Positions 9,192 to 18,028 of a stretch of DNA of 64,000 bases are shown here, in pieces. The notes under the pieces are model-generated. The model was not told where the DNA came from and ran no database searches. It was given only the letters and a program-made list of their open reading frames with translations. Where the stretch lies: NCBI GenBank assembly GCA_002408485.1, contig DHSP01000048.1, positions 15,767 through 79,766 on the forward strand. The letters are read 5' to 3'. The translations under genes were made by a program, and so were the position numbers. The stretch comes from Proteiniphilum sp. UBA5283 (GTDB taxonomy: Bacteria > Bacteroidota > Bacteroidia > Bacteroidales > Dysgonomonadaceae). The stretch's first letter is position 1; every line of letters begins with the position of its first letter.

Positions 9192-10778
9192 TTAAAAATT
9201 ATAGCTGGCGGCTGCAGATAAATAGTTTCTATTCAATTTATCCCGGCTCCTTATAAGCATGTAATGTAAAGAAACATCAAAAGAGTTTCCTTTGCCAGGA
9301 TTCAAAATATGTCTATATCTGCTTCCAATGCTGTAACTCTTTCTCGAAACGTTATGATAATTGAAGTCCCGGCTTAATAAAGAACGGTTCAACTTTAATT
9401 GACCTAAATCCCCGGTGCCGGTAGCATTCAGCATTTTATCGGACAAAGACCCGTTTGATGCGGAAAATCCTGCATTCAGTTCAATAATATGTTTTTGTCT
9501 CGAATAAAAGAATTTGACTCCTTTCAAATAGAATGAGTTTACAGAATAATCCTGACTATATCTGTTGGGATAGATTTTATAAGTCTTATCACTCCAAAAT
9601 TTATTAAAACCCGCGGTGAGAGTGAAATTATATCTCCAATCGCTATCTTTAAAACAAAACCGATAAGACGCATCTAAATCTTTGTGTAGATCGAGGTATC
9701 TTAACACCTTATCTTTTTCGTAGTACTGCCATGACTTTATTTCTTCAGGCACAGGTTCATAATTATTTAAAATAGCATAAGAGGCACGATCGTTACTTTT
9801 TATATCAAACAGGATAAAGTGATTCATTCTTTCACCCATTATTTTCAAAGCGGCATTATACTGATATTTAAGTAAATCTTCCCTACTGTATCTTTTGGTC
9901 AGTGAGCTTTCTTCATAATTATCCAGATAACCGTTTCTGAATTCAAATTGATTGAAAAACTCCAGATTATCTACACGATAGTCCAATTGTATCGCACCAC
10001 CATAGGATTGCATAAAATATTTCCTGTCTAAGTTGGTTGTATTGGTGATCCCGGATTTTGTCATAAAAAACAATCCTTCCATAAAGTAGATATTTTTACC
10101 ACTTTCATCGCCAATATACTCATACTTAACTTTGTCAACCCAGTACTGGTAAATAAAACTTATCCCGCTTGTAAAGTTCCCGGATTTAAAAGAAATCCCC
10201 GGCTTCATATCCAATGCAGAAAAGACATTGGCATTTCTTCCATCTTTACGTTTGGCCATAGTGGATGTATTATAATTTACACCCAGTCCCAATGCAACTT
10301 TTTCGGACATTTTATAAGCAATTTTTCCGGACATTAAGTAGCTTTCCTGCAAAACTTTACCCGGGATAGAATCCAGTATGGGGTTTACTGTAAAGTCAGG
10401 ATATATGGTGCCCAGCCATGCCTGGTTCAACTTCGTGTCGTATTGGTATTGAAAGTCTCCATAAAAGTAAACTTTATTTATTTTCTTGTATGCCTGCGTA
10501 TAAGCACCCATATTCCACATACTTTCCGGCGTATTATAGTTTCTGAAATCGCCGGTTTTCGAATTGTAAAAAGTGCCTACGGTGGAATAATCCATTAAAT
10601 CATAATACACCAATCCTGCTGTATTTTCAGAAATAGCCCAGGGAGAGCGAAGATTTATTTCCTCCATTGTATAGCCACATTTACTAAGTGAGTCGCAAAC
10701 TTGTGCCGAAGCCACAATCACAAATAAAGATTGCATGCATAACAGGAAGATGCTCCTTTGTAAAACTCTATTTTTCAT
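9192..10778 (-). CDS. outer-membrane beta-barrel protein (DUF6850-like)
   Basis: A 528-residue protein with a signal peptide ending near VIVASAQ. The body is rich in alternating aromatic/polar strands and ends in the aromatic-terminal strand AAASYNF expected of an outer-membrane beta-barrel. I recognise it as an uncharacterised Bacteroidetes family, DUF6850 by memory. It starts 12 bases after the end of the lipoprotein gene and is followed closely by the polyferredoxin gene, so it is part of the same minus-strand operon. It may be an outer-membrane partner of the TonB receptor, but no function can be read from its sequence. Confidence 0.7.
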   Translation of the reverse strand: MKNRVLQRSIFLLCMQSLFVIVASAQVCDSLSKCGYTMEEINLRSPWAISENTAGLVYYDLMDYSTVGTFYNSKTGDFRNYNTPESMWNMGAYTQAYKKINKVYFYGDFQYQYDTKLNQAWLGTIYPDFTVNPILDSIPGKVLQESYLMSGKIAYKMSEKVALGLGVNYNTSTMAKRKDGRNANVFSALDMKPGISFKSGNFTSGISFIYQYWVDKVKYEYIGDESGKNIYFMEGLFFMTKSGITNTTNLDRKYFMQSYGGAIQLDYRVDNLEFFNQFEFRNGYLDNYEESSLTKRYSREDLLKYQYNAALKIMGERMNHFILFDIKSNDRASYAILNNYEPVPEEIKSWQYYEKDKVLRYLDLHKDLDASYRFCFKDSDWRYNFTLTAGFNKFWSDKTYKIYPNRYSQDYSVNSFYLKGVKFFYSRQKHIIELNAGFSASNGSLSDKMLNATGTGDLGQLKLNRSLLSRDFNYHNVSRKSYSIGSRYRHILNPGKGNSFDVSLHYMLIRSRDKLNRNYLSAAASYNF

Positions 10779-10790
10779 GATTTCGGATAG

Positions 10791-12032
10791 TTATTTATTG
10801 TACAACGTTGGATGATCTAATACTTCAAAATCATTGGACGAGTTGTTTGTATCCATGTAGACAATTCTGCCTCCTGCTTTTGCCGTTTCTTCGCTATCAA
10901 TCTTTCTATGAATACTATACCCCTGGCCCGATCCGGGCGTTATAGCAAAACCATTGTCTATTTCCGACATAAACCGCTTGGTATCCGTTTGGTCTCTGAA
11001 GCATTCAACTCCATCTAAAATCAGATTCTTATCGACTAATAAACAGGCCAAACTTAAGTTTGTAGAGTTGGGGTTAAATGCGAAATTATCTAAAATAAAT
11101 TGTTCAACGCTTTTATTTCCCAATGTGAATATGAAAAATCCCGGACTAACGATTGAAACAACATACGATGTTGCGGGACCTGTTTTCCAAATACCTTGTA
11201 AAAGCTTTACTCCGGCTTCGGGAGTGGAATGCCCCTTAGTCATAATGGGATCATAAATTGCCCAATACCCTGGTTTGCCTAAATTCACCGATTCGGGAAC
11301 GGATTTTGAATGATCAATGGCATTTTTAGCCAATACGACTTCTTCTCCGGGACCGAGTATATTATCCTGTCCTGTACCGGGAAACATCCATACCATAGAT
11401 GCCGCCGGAATGGAATCCCTTAACTCTGATGTTCCGGGTTTTACCCAATCGGATAGTTTTCCATTAATAGGCGCATTGTAAGGATATACAACTCCCAGGC
11501 ATAAGGAATCGAGAAAGGCAGGCTGGTCTGAATTGTTGTAAAGTATGATGTACTGATCGTTGCTGTAAGCTTTATTGGTCACAGAATTAAAACATCCGCC
11601 GTAATAAAATTCCTTAATCACAATTTGGCTTGATTTTGAAGCCAATAATCCGATCTTAACCTCCTTTTTTGTCGATCCTTTGATTGCTTCAATTCCGGAT
11701 TGTTGGCCATTAAATAAATATAAAATGCCTCCCGAATCTCTGAATGAAGTTTCGGTCATGGCTGTATAAAATCCGGGGGCAACTTTTATTTCAGCGATAC
11801 CCTGTTCGTTTGTAATTCCTGTATATGTAAGGCCGGCAGCATTGTCGGTCAGGGTTACGGTTAAACCGGAAACAGGATAATGGTAGCCTTCCGGCATGCT
11901 CACGCTGACGGTTATTTCTTCACTAATTGCCGAATCGGTAAATTCATCCGATTTCAGGTCGTTCATGCAAGAAACAAATACCATAGTAGAACAGAGGAAG
12001 GCTATAAATGGTAATATCTTTTTGCGTTTCAT
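10791..12032 (-). CDS. surface or periplasmic lipoprotein (DUF4876-like)
   Basis: A 413-residue lipoprotein. The signal sequence ends in a lipobox with Cys22 (FVSCMND). Residues about 40-120 look like a carboxypeptidase-regulatory or prealbumin-like beta-sandwich (GLTVTLTDNAAGLTYTGITN). The remainder matches my memory of the Bacteroidetes family DUF4876, with a lamin-tail-like stretch QIVIKEFYYGGC. It begins 6 bases downstream of the TonB receptor stop codon, so the two are almost certainly co-transcribed. In comparable operons such lipoproteins act as surface substrate binders for the receptor, but the ligand here is unknown. Confidence 0.75.
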   Translation of the reverse strand: MKRKKILPFIAFLCSTMVFVSCMNDLKSDEFTDSAISEEITVSVSMPEGYHYPVSGLTVTLTDNAAGLTYTGITNEQGIAEIKVAPGFYTAMTETSFRDSGGILYLFNGQQSGIEAIKGSTKKEVKIGLLASKSSQIVIKEFYYGGCFNSVTNKAYSNDQYIILYNNSDQPAFLDSLCLGVVYPYNAPINGKLSDWVKPGTSELRDSIPAASMVWMFPGTGQDNILGPGEEVVLAKNAIDHSKSVPESVNLGKPGYWAIYDPIMTKGHSTPEAGVKLLQGIWKTGPATSYVVSIVSPGFFIFTLGNKSVEQFILDNFAFNPNSTNLSLACLLVDKNLILDGVECFRDQTDTKRFMSEIDNGFAITPGSGQGYSIHRKIDSEETAKAGGRIVYMDTNNSSNDFEVLDHPTLYNK

Positions 12033-12038
12033 AATTAT

Positions 12039-15000
12039 TTAAAATTTAAGTTTTAGTTCTGCGCCAAAATAAATGTCAGAGTTCACGCGTCTTCCGACGG
12101 CATAAGGGCGAGCTTTATTTTTCATGATTGGATTATAATTTGCAAAATTATTCGCATAAAAAGATAAAGCCAGTGCATTCCCAATTTCCTTTGTTAATCG
12201 GATGTTGGCCATCATGTATGGGTTGTATCCGCTGGTCAGGAAATAATAACTTGTATTTGTATTTCGTCTCAAAATACGAAGCCGCATTTTCAACTCAGGA
12301 TCTTGCGTTGTATGAAAATCAGAAAACGGATGCCTGTTTCCCTGGAAATCGATATAATAAGAGGGGTCTCTGAAAATATCCTGCAACACGTTTTGATTCG
12401 CGTAATCGCCGTATATTGCATTTCCGCTTGCATCTTCGATGTATGAATTTTCCTGATCAAAAATATTTTGGGATTCATCGAGCCAGACAAACTGGGCTGT
12501 GAGAGAAACAACCATTCTTATTGCCGGAATATTGGTGACAAAATTCACGTTGGTATTGAACCTGGTTGACTTTGTGCCGATGTTTGCAAGGGAAGAATTG
12601 TTAAATACGGCCAGATAAGGAAATACATCCCGGGGATTGATGGGGTCATTGCTGCTAATTGCTAAATAAACCTCACCGTCTGAAGTATTCGTCGCGGACA
12701 TATAAGCGCCATTTAAAGAAATTGTGGTGTTTAGAGCTTTAATTCTTGGGAAAGCCACCGCATATTCTAATCCCCATTTTTTTATTTTCCCCCTGTTATC
12801 GGGGCGAGAGTATGTTTTGAAGTTATTTCTTAAAGTAGAAGGTACTTCATAATAAACGCCGTTTTCGTCTTTTGCATATACTGTTCCGTTTTCATATTTC
12901 GGGTCAGCATAAGTAGCCGTAATTGGATTATAATATCTGATTTGACGGCTAAAAAATTCACTATTATCGGTTATGCCATCCACCAAGTGTTCGTTAAAAT
13001 AAGTGATTTGGGTGTTTATCCCGGAAATATTAAAGTCTACTCCCACCTCAATATTATTGGTTTTATGAGGTTTTAAATTGTAGGGCAAAAGTTCATCGAT
13101 TATGTCTGTTTGAATTACTGCCAATGATTGGTTCGTGACAGTATTCATATATTGGAAAAGAGGAAAGTCCGTGTAAATAGGCGCCGGATAAAGATAATCA
13201 ATTGTCGGTAATTTTTTCATAATTCCCCAGCCTCCACGAAAATCCAATCTTCTTAATTTACCTGTCACTCTCGGTTTCATTACTTCAAATCTTGCGTTAA
13301 TTCTCGGTTCCCAAATAGGGGCGTAGTTGTAACCTTTAATGAACATTTTTGTAAAACGCATTCCTCCAACAACTTCAAAAGATGATTTATTGATAGGAAT
13401 ATGAATTTTCTCTTCTGCAAAAAAACTCAAATTATTCATAAAAGGAATCTCGCTATATGCTCTCTCTCTAAAGAATTCGGGAGGTGTTGTCGTATAGTAA
13501 TTTCCTTTACCCAGGTTCCCATCTAAATTGTACTCGAATCCGAACATGGAATTAAAAAAAGTTTCGTTAAACTTTTTGTTTAAATTGCCAAAAACCTTTG
13601 CATTAAAATAAACGGGGACATTTTCTTGCCAATAATCATCTTTATTTTGTAATTCGGTGAAATATCCTTCTGCTATACCGCTTTTTTTTGTATTGGTAGT
13701 TGGCAACTGACTCCTGTTCACGACAGCATATTCATGTAGAACTTGTTTTTGAAAATCTCCGGAAAAATTATAATTCAAGACAGAAATAAAAGGCTTGTTC
13801 AACATCCATGAACCGTACATGGATGTAGTAAGACTTTTTGAACTTGTTTTGCTGAAATTTTCACTCGAAACATCGGGGTCCTGTGTAACAGAGTTCCCGG
13901 TGTAATTACCGCTTACCTTAAAATTAAACCTGAAAGGTGTGTTTTTTTTGTTAAAAGTATTGGAGTAGTTTATTCCCATTGTAATTCTGTCAAATATGTC
14001 AACGGGAGATATATTTTTCTTGAAAGCCCTGGCGTAATCTGCGTTCACATTAATGAACCCTTTCTCCGAGGGTAACTCAAAACCTTTATTAAATGATGCC
14101 GCTTTTGTTCTTGGGTCCGATTTTATTCTTACTTCGTAAGGAGTAATACCGGCTTTAGTTTTAACAATTACGGCTCCTGAAGTCATATCTCCATATTGTG
14201 CGGATAAGACTCCCTTCATTACTTCAACAGATTCAATGTTATCGGTAGAAATCTTTCGATAGTCGAAAGCCTCGGAACCCCCAATTTCACCACTATTGCT
14301 TACTCTACTCCCATCAACAAGTAAACCCACGCCTGATGCATTCAGGCTTTTATTATCTCTGATTGTACGGATGGTTACCGTATTGCTGGTTGTTAAATCG
14401 GGATTCTTGGTCAAAGATCCGGGTACCAGTTGCATCACATCTGCCAAACTCGAAGGTTGCAAATGGTCTATTGACGATTTTTCTAAAATAGAGGAAGAGT
14501 TAATCGTCATCCCCGATTTAGCCGTAACGATCACATCTTCCAGTAAAAGATTGTCGGCCCTAAGCTGAATGTTTAAATTTAGAATGTCTTTTCTGATGCT
14601 GACGGGGATGGTGTAAGTCACGTAACCCATGCAAGATACTTCAAGGGTGTAATCTCCCTGATAAACATTCTTCATGTTGAACACTCCTTTATCGTTAGAG
14701 GTAGCCCAAGTATTAAGTTCTTTAATGACAATTGTTGCATAAACAACCGGTTGTTTATTGTCGAAATCCTTAATTATACCGCTAATTGAGAATCTCTGCG
14801 TAGAAGATTCCTGAGGTCTTTGCCGGATATTTGTACTATTTACAATACTACTCGCGGTATCTGATTTATAAATTACAATTTGCTTATCCAAGATCCTGTA
14901 CTTTAAATCTGTTCCATGTGTGACGATATCAAGAATTTCACTCAACGACGCCGAGTTTACGTGAACGGTAATTTTTTTACTGATTTCTTTTTTTAAATCC

Positions 15001-15224
15001 CCAGAAAACATAAAGATGTGATCGCTTTGTTTTTCAATTTCTGAAAAAACATCTTTTATTGGCACATCCTCAAACATTAAATTGATTCTTGCATCAGAAA
15101 GGTTTACCATAGCCGACACATTCAGCCCCAGTACGGAAACAAAAAACACTAAAATCCCCAGTTTCCTTAATGAATAATAGGGATTGTTGGTCTCCCTTTT
15201 TTTAATAAATAAACTGTCTTTCAT
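12039..15224 (-). CDS. TonB-dependent receptor with STN signalling domain
   Basis: A 1061-residue outer-membrane receptor. In order: a signal region (about 20-38); an STN (secretin/TonB N-terminal) domain (about 48-120, INLMFEDVPIKDVFSEIEKQ); a carboxypeptidase-like regulatory domain (about 145-230); a plug domain (about 235-350, with PSSLADVMQLVPGSLTK and GSRVSNSGEIGG); and a ~22-strand barrel. The STN domain marks a transducer that signals through the FecR protein encoded just upstream to the ECF sigma factor. TonB/ExbBD energy drives import. The ATG at 15224 is supported by the leader it shares with the S46 gene. Lipoprotein, barrel and polyferredoxin genes follow. The ligand is not identifiable from sequence; SusD is absent, which argues against a standard glycan system. 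Confidence 0.93.
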   Translation of the reverse strand: MKDSLFIKKRETNNPYYSLRKLGILVFFVSVLGLNVSAMVNLSDARINLMFEDVPIKDVFSEIEKQSDHIFMFSGDLKKEISKKITVHVNSASLSEILDIVTHGTDLKYRILDKQIVIYKSDTASSIVNSTNIRQRPQESSTQRFSISGIIKDFDNKQPVVYATIVIKELNTWATSNDKGVFNMKNVYQGDYTLEVSCMGYVTYTIPVSIRKDILNLNIQLRADNLLLEDVIVTAKSGMTINSSSILEKSSIDHLQPSSLADVMQLVPGSLTKNPDLTTSNTVTIRTIRDNKSLNASGVGLLVDGSRVSNSGEIGGSEAFDYRKISTDNIESVEVMKGVLSAQYGDMTSGAVIVKTKAGITPYEVRIKSDPRTKAASFNKGFELPSEKGFINVNADYARAFKKNISPVDIFDRITMGINYSNTFNKKNTPFRFNFKVSGNYTGNSVTQDPDVSSENFSKTSSKSLTTSMYGSWMLNKPFISVLNYNFSGDFQKQVLHEYAVVNRSQLPTTNTKKSGIAEGYFTELQNKDDYWQENVPVYFNAKVFGNLNKKFNETFFNSMFGFEYNLDGNLGKGNYYTTTPPEFFRERAYSEIPFMNNLSFFAEEKIHIPINKSSFEVVGGMRFTKMFIKGYNYAPIWEPRINARFEVMKPRVTGKLRRLDFRGGWGIMKKLPTIDYLYPAPIYTDFPLFQYMNTVTNQSLAVIQTDIIDELLPYNLKPHKTNNIEVGVDFNISGINTQITYFNEHLVDGITDNSEFFSRQIRYYNPITATYADPKYENGTVYAKDENGVYYEVPSTLRNNFKTYSRPDNRGKIKKWGLEYAVAFPRIKALNTTISLNGAYMSATNTSDGEVYLAISSNDPINPRDVFPYLAVFNNSSLANIGTKSTRFNTNVNFVTNIPAIRMVVSLTAQFVWLDESQNIFDQENSYIEDASGNAIYGDYANQNVLQDIFRDPSYYIDFQGNRHPFSDFHTTQDPELKMRLRILRRNTNTSYYFLTSGYNPYMMANIRLTKEIGNALALSFYANNFANYNPIMKNKARPYAVGRRVNSDIYFGAELKLKF

Positions 15225-15314
15225 CTGATTAAAATTATTGATTTTAAAGGTGTCATATGGAACTCGCTTTTAGTCATGCTCTTGTGTAGAAGCAATTATC
15301 ATGCTCGTTTCATG
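15225..15314 (-). promoter_or_regulatory. duplicated 5' leader, copy B (upstream of the TonB receptor)
   Basis: This is the uninterrupted copy of the element also found upstream of the S46 gene (blocks 15225-15279 and 15281-15314). Reading on the minus strand it has two related direct units, GAGCATGATAATTG and GAGCATGACTAAAAG, about 26 bases apart, then a conserved stretch up to the ATG. A TGAAAC sequence before the first unit resembles the AAC-containing -35 of many ECF promoters, but this is a weak match. A short reading frame beginning at the ATATGAC stretch is out of frame relative to copy A, so coding is unlikely. Confidence 0.65.
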
Positions 15315-15384
15315 GATTAACATATTTTATTGCTGAGTCGATAAAAAAATAATGGAATCATTTACTTGTACATGCTTGTTATTT

Positions 15385-16551
15385 TTATTCGAAATATATT
15401 CTGTTCTCTTGTTTTGAATATTTCGTGTTAGACAATAATGCGATTGAGGTCAATACATTATCAAGGTTCTCCGATAAATATAGTTTTCCAACGCAGGTAA
15501 TTTTTTGCAAGTCTTGTCTGTAAGAATGATCAAACGATAAATTATAGTATCTCTCAAGGTACTTTAATAGGTCAATAAAGGGAGTATCGTCAAGAATTAT
15601 GTAATTATCCACCCAGCTCACATATCTTTCAAGGTCCGCTTCCTTTTTATTGAAAGTACCTGGTGATTCATAAAATGCGACTTCATTTGGAGAAAGCCTG
15701 CAGATTGACTGGCTCTCATCGCTTAATTCAACACATCCTTCTGTTAATGCAACAAACTTTGCAAGACCATCATATGCCGAAATATTGAATTTGGTACCAA
15801 TTGCCTTCAAAAAAAAATTGCTTGTTTGTATTTGAAATGGATTATCTTTCATGTGCGCTACTTCAACATAAGCCTCTCCTTCCAATTTTATAAGCCTGGA
15901 ATTTTTACTGAAATCAGTCGGAAATTCCATTATAGAACCTGAATTTAACCAAATCACCGTTCCATCTGCAAGTTGAATTTTGGATCTTTTCCCATAAGGA
16001 ACAATCAACTTATTTATTTCATTTTTACCGAGTGTAAGATGTTGGTCTAATTTATCAATATAAGCGACCCCTTTGTGGATGATGATGTCAATGTCAGTTT
16101 GATAATTGATTCTTTTTTCTCCAATTATAAATTGTACATTTTCTGACTCCAGCATATTTCCTATAATTGGTTTTGTGGAGATTACAGCCTCTTGTTTCTT
16201 TAAAACTAAATAAGATCCTATCGATAAAAAGATTAACAGGCATGCTGCGATCGCAATTCTTATCCACACATTGCCTGACTTGGCATTCTTTCGATACAAT
16301 GATCGGGATTGTTGAATTCGTTGTAAAAGAGCTTGTTTTTCCTTTAAAGTCAACTGTTGTGTTTTGTATAAATAAAGTTGAATATATTCATCTGCCTTTT
16401 TAATTTCATGCGATAAATTTGGATGTTTTTGCTGCATGCACTTCCAATATTCATCCAATTGATCATTGGGCGCAATTCTCCATTCTAAAAATTGCTTATT
16501 TGTTAATAAGTCTGTAACACCATTAAGTGGCGGGTCGAGGTCTCGTATCAT
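15385..16551 (-). CDS. FecR-family anti-sigma factor
   Basis: A 388-residue single-pass inner-membrane protein. A cytoplasmic N-terminal part (about 1-92) precedes one helix (about 96-117, IRIAIAACLLIFLSIGSYLV). The periplasmic FecR domain (about 190-285, with QLADGTVIWLNSGS and AIGTKFNISAY) is followed by a DUF4974 C-terminal domain. In this family the periplasmic end contacts the STN domain of the receptor and the cytoplasmic end controls the cognate ECF sigma factor. Here the receptor gene follows after 160 bases and the sigma gene is divergent, a complete three-component set. Confidence 0.93.
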   Translation of the reverse strand: MIRDLDPPLNGVTDLLTNKQFLEWRIAPNDQLDEYWKCMQQKHPNLSHEIKKADEYIQLYLYKTQQLTLKEKQALLQRIQQSRSLYRKNAKSGNVWIRIAIAACLLIFLSIGSYLVLKKQEAVISTKPIIGNMLESENVQFIIGEKRINYQTDIDIIIHKGVAYIDKLDQHLTLGKNEINKLIVPYGKRSKIQLADGTVIWLNSGSIMEFPTDFSKNSRLIKLEGEAYVEVAHMKDNPFQIQTSNFFLKAIGTKFNISAYDGLAKFVALTEGCVELSDESQSICRLSPNEVAFYESPGTFNKKEADLERYVSWVDNYIILDDTPFIDLLKYLERYYNLSFDHSYRQDLQKITCVGKLYLSENLDNVLTSIALLSNTKYSKQENRIYFE

Positions 16552-16636
16552 TGCTAAAATGATTTTTGTAGCTCAATAATTGTCTGATTATTACGTTTCT
16601 GTTTTAAAATGACGATTTCCGTTTAATTTTGTTCCC

Positions 16637-16644
16637 TATATTTG
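16637..16644 (+). promoter_or_regulatory. -7 box of the ECF sigma gene promoter
   Basis: TAtaTTTG matches the Bacteroidetes housekeeping -7 consensus TAnnTTTG, about 95 bases before the sigma factor start. No clear TTTG -33 element is seen. A second, poorer box (CAtcTTTG, 16686-16693) lies nearer the gene. Confidence 0.5.
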
Positions 16645-16738
16645 CAAAAAAATCAAATAATAAATTAAGGACAGGATATTTTTCCCATCTTTGCAATAAG
16701 ATTTTATTATTCATATCATTTATGACCTTCGTTACTCA

Positions 16739-17275
16739 ATGGATAATAATGAGATAGAAATAATATACAATAAATACATAGATGAAATGTATTGGTTTGC
16801 CTTGCATTTAGGTTTTAACAAAGACCTTATCATGGATGCCATTCATGATGTTTTTTGTAAATTATTTTCCGATGAAGTGTGCACTTGTCAGATTGAAAAC
16901 ATGAAACATTATCTTTTCATTTCGTTAAAAAATCGTTTGTTAGACATTTGCAAATCAGAAAAGAAATATGTATGTCTCTGTTCCGAATTAGAAACCACCT
17001 GTTTGATCCCACAGTTAGAAAAAACTGCCGAAGACCACCTTATTTCTGTTGAAGATGAAGAGATTGTTAATAATTTAATTGCAGGATTGTTGAACAAGCT
17101 CACAAGACGTCAACGTCAAATTGTTTATTTAAAATACATCAGAGAACTTGAATATGAGAAGATAGAAAAAGAGTTGAATATAACTTATTCTTCAAGCAGA
17201 AAGCTAATTCATAAAGCGTTACAAGTACTTAGACAGCAGTATTCACTAAGTGGTATTGCAGATTATAATGACTAA
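16739..17275 (+). CDS. ECF RNA polymerase sigma factor (FecI-like, Bacteroidetes type)
   Basis: A 178-residue sigma-70 family protein. Region 2 covers about residues 8-45 (EMYWFALHLGFNKDLIMDAI). Region 4, with a helix-turn-helix, covers about 120-172 (LTRRQRQIVYLKYIRELEYE). It is transcribed away from the FecR gene. Together with FecR and the STN-type receptor it forms a cell-surface signalling system in which ligand binding outside activates transcription, most simply of the receptor operon. The duplicated leaders at 7042 and 15225 are the obvious candidate target promoters, which is inference. Confidence 0.93.
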   Translation: MDNNEIEIIYNKYIDEMYWFALHLGFNKDLIMDAIHDVFCKLFSDEVCTCQIENMKHYLFISLKNRLLDICKSEKKYVCLCSELETTCLIPQLEKTAEDHLISVEDEEIVNNLIAGLLNKLTRRQRQIVYLKYIRELEYEKIEKELNITYSSSRKLIHKALQVLRQQYSLSGIADYND

Positions 17276-17333
17276 TTCCAAGATGGAAGTCATGATTATT
17301 GTCATGCTCCGTCCCGCGCTCGTTCTTCACAAA

Positions 17334-17370
17334 AAAAGAGGACACCTCGACCGAGAAGTCCTCTTTTGTT
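17334..17370 (+). terminator. intrinsic terminator after the sigma factor gene
   Basis: AAAAGAGGAC (17334-17343) pairs with GTCCTCTTTT (17358-17367), a perfect 10-base stem with a 14-base loop and a T-run. It lies 58 bases past the sigma gene stop. The stem is nearly the same as the one at 17561-17593. Confidence 0.7.
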
Positions 17371-17461
17371 AATGGTTAACGTGATATCAGCATTAAGGTA
17401 AAAAAGATTGTTTTAGGTTATCGATGCAAAGATAGGCCGCATTTTTGAATATGCAAAATAA

Positions 17462-17498
17462 AAAAACATATTATAAAACATAGTTTTTAAATATGTTT
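17462..17498. repeat. AT-rich inverted repeat in the sigma-rpsO spacer
   Basis: AAAACATATT (17462-17471) and AATATGTTTT (17489-17498) are perfect inverted copies around a 17-base AT-rich loop. The 399-base spacer 17276-17674 contains this, the two GAGGAC hairpins and no convincing gene. Confidence 0.5.
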
Positions 17499-17560
17499 TT
17501 AGGACATATCCTCCTTTCGATGCGTAAATATTTTGCGACAAAGGTTTGAATAGATGAAAA

Positions 17561-17593
17561 AAAGAGGACAAAATCATGGATTCTGTCCTCTTT
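17561..17593 (-). terminator. intrinsic terminator downstream of rpsO
   Basis: AAAGAGGACA (17561-17570) pairs with TGTCCTCTTT (17584-17593). On the minus strand the hairpin is followed by a T-run (17554-17560 region), about 80 bases after the rpsO stop codon. It could also work in the plus direction. Confidence 0.65.
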
Positions 17594-17674
17594 CATTCTT
17601 TGATAAATAACCGGCCTTACCATGTTCCGGGAAAGCTTGTCGCTATCCTCGGTAATCCGTTATTTTCGAGAAAA

Positions 17675-17944
17675 TTATTTTCTGATACCCAGCTCCTTGA
17701 TAATGGAACGATAGCGTTCAATATCAACTTCAATCAGGTAATCGAGCAAACGACGACGTTTACCAACTAAAATTCTCAATGCTCTTTCTGTGTTATAATC
17801 TTTTTTGTTTGACTTCAAATGTTCAGTCAAATGCGAAATACGGTAGGAAAACAATGCTATCTGGGCTTCAGGTGAACCAGTATCAGTGTTAGACTTCCCG
17901 TGCTTTGCAAAGATTTCCTTCTTTTTGGCAGAATCTAAATACAT
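17675..17944 (-). CDS. rpsO: 30S ribosomal protein S15
   Basis: An 89-residue protein, the standard S15 length. It has the family features FAKHGKSNTDTGSPEAQIAL near the N-terminus, LTEHLKSNKKD in the middle and GKRRRLLDYL near the end. It binds the central domain of 16S rRNA early in small-subunit assembly. It is monocistronic here: its own promoter lies in the 84-base gap to the upstream gene and a hairpin terminator follows. It marks the first housekeeping gene to the right of the AT-rich module. Confidence 0.98.
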   Translation of the reverse strand: MYLDSAKKKEIFAKHGKSNTDTGSPEAQIALFSYRISHLTEHLKSNKKDYNTERALRILVGKRRRLLDYLIEVDIERYRSIIKELGIRK

Positions 17945-17985
17945 ACTTGTTTGTAATATATTACGTTTAAAAACATTTTGGGTTG

Positions 17986-18016
17986 CAAAGATACCCTTAA
18001 ATTTTTTAATTACAAA
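17986..18016 (-). promoter_or_regulatory. rpsO promoter (TTTG-N19-TAtcTTTG)
   Basis: On the minus strand TTTG (18016-18013) is followed after 19 bases by TAtcTTTG (17993-17986). Both elements and the spacing fit the Bacteroidetes sigma-AB consensus. The expected start point is about 35 bases before the rpsO ATG. Confidence 0.8.
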
Positions 18017-18028
18017 TAGTTTCCTCTT

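Noticed and set aside
12039..15224. A SusC/SusD-type polysaccharide locus
   Set aside because: No SusD-like lipoprotein or glycoside hydrolase accompanies the receptor; the downstream lipoprotein is DUF4876-like.
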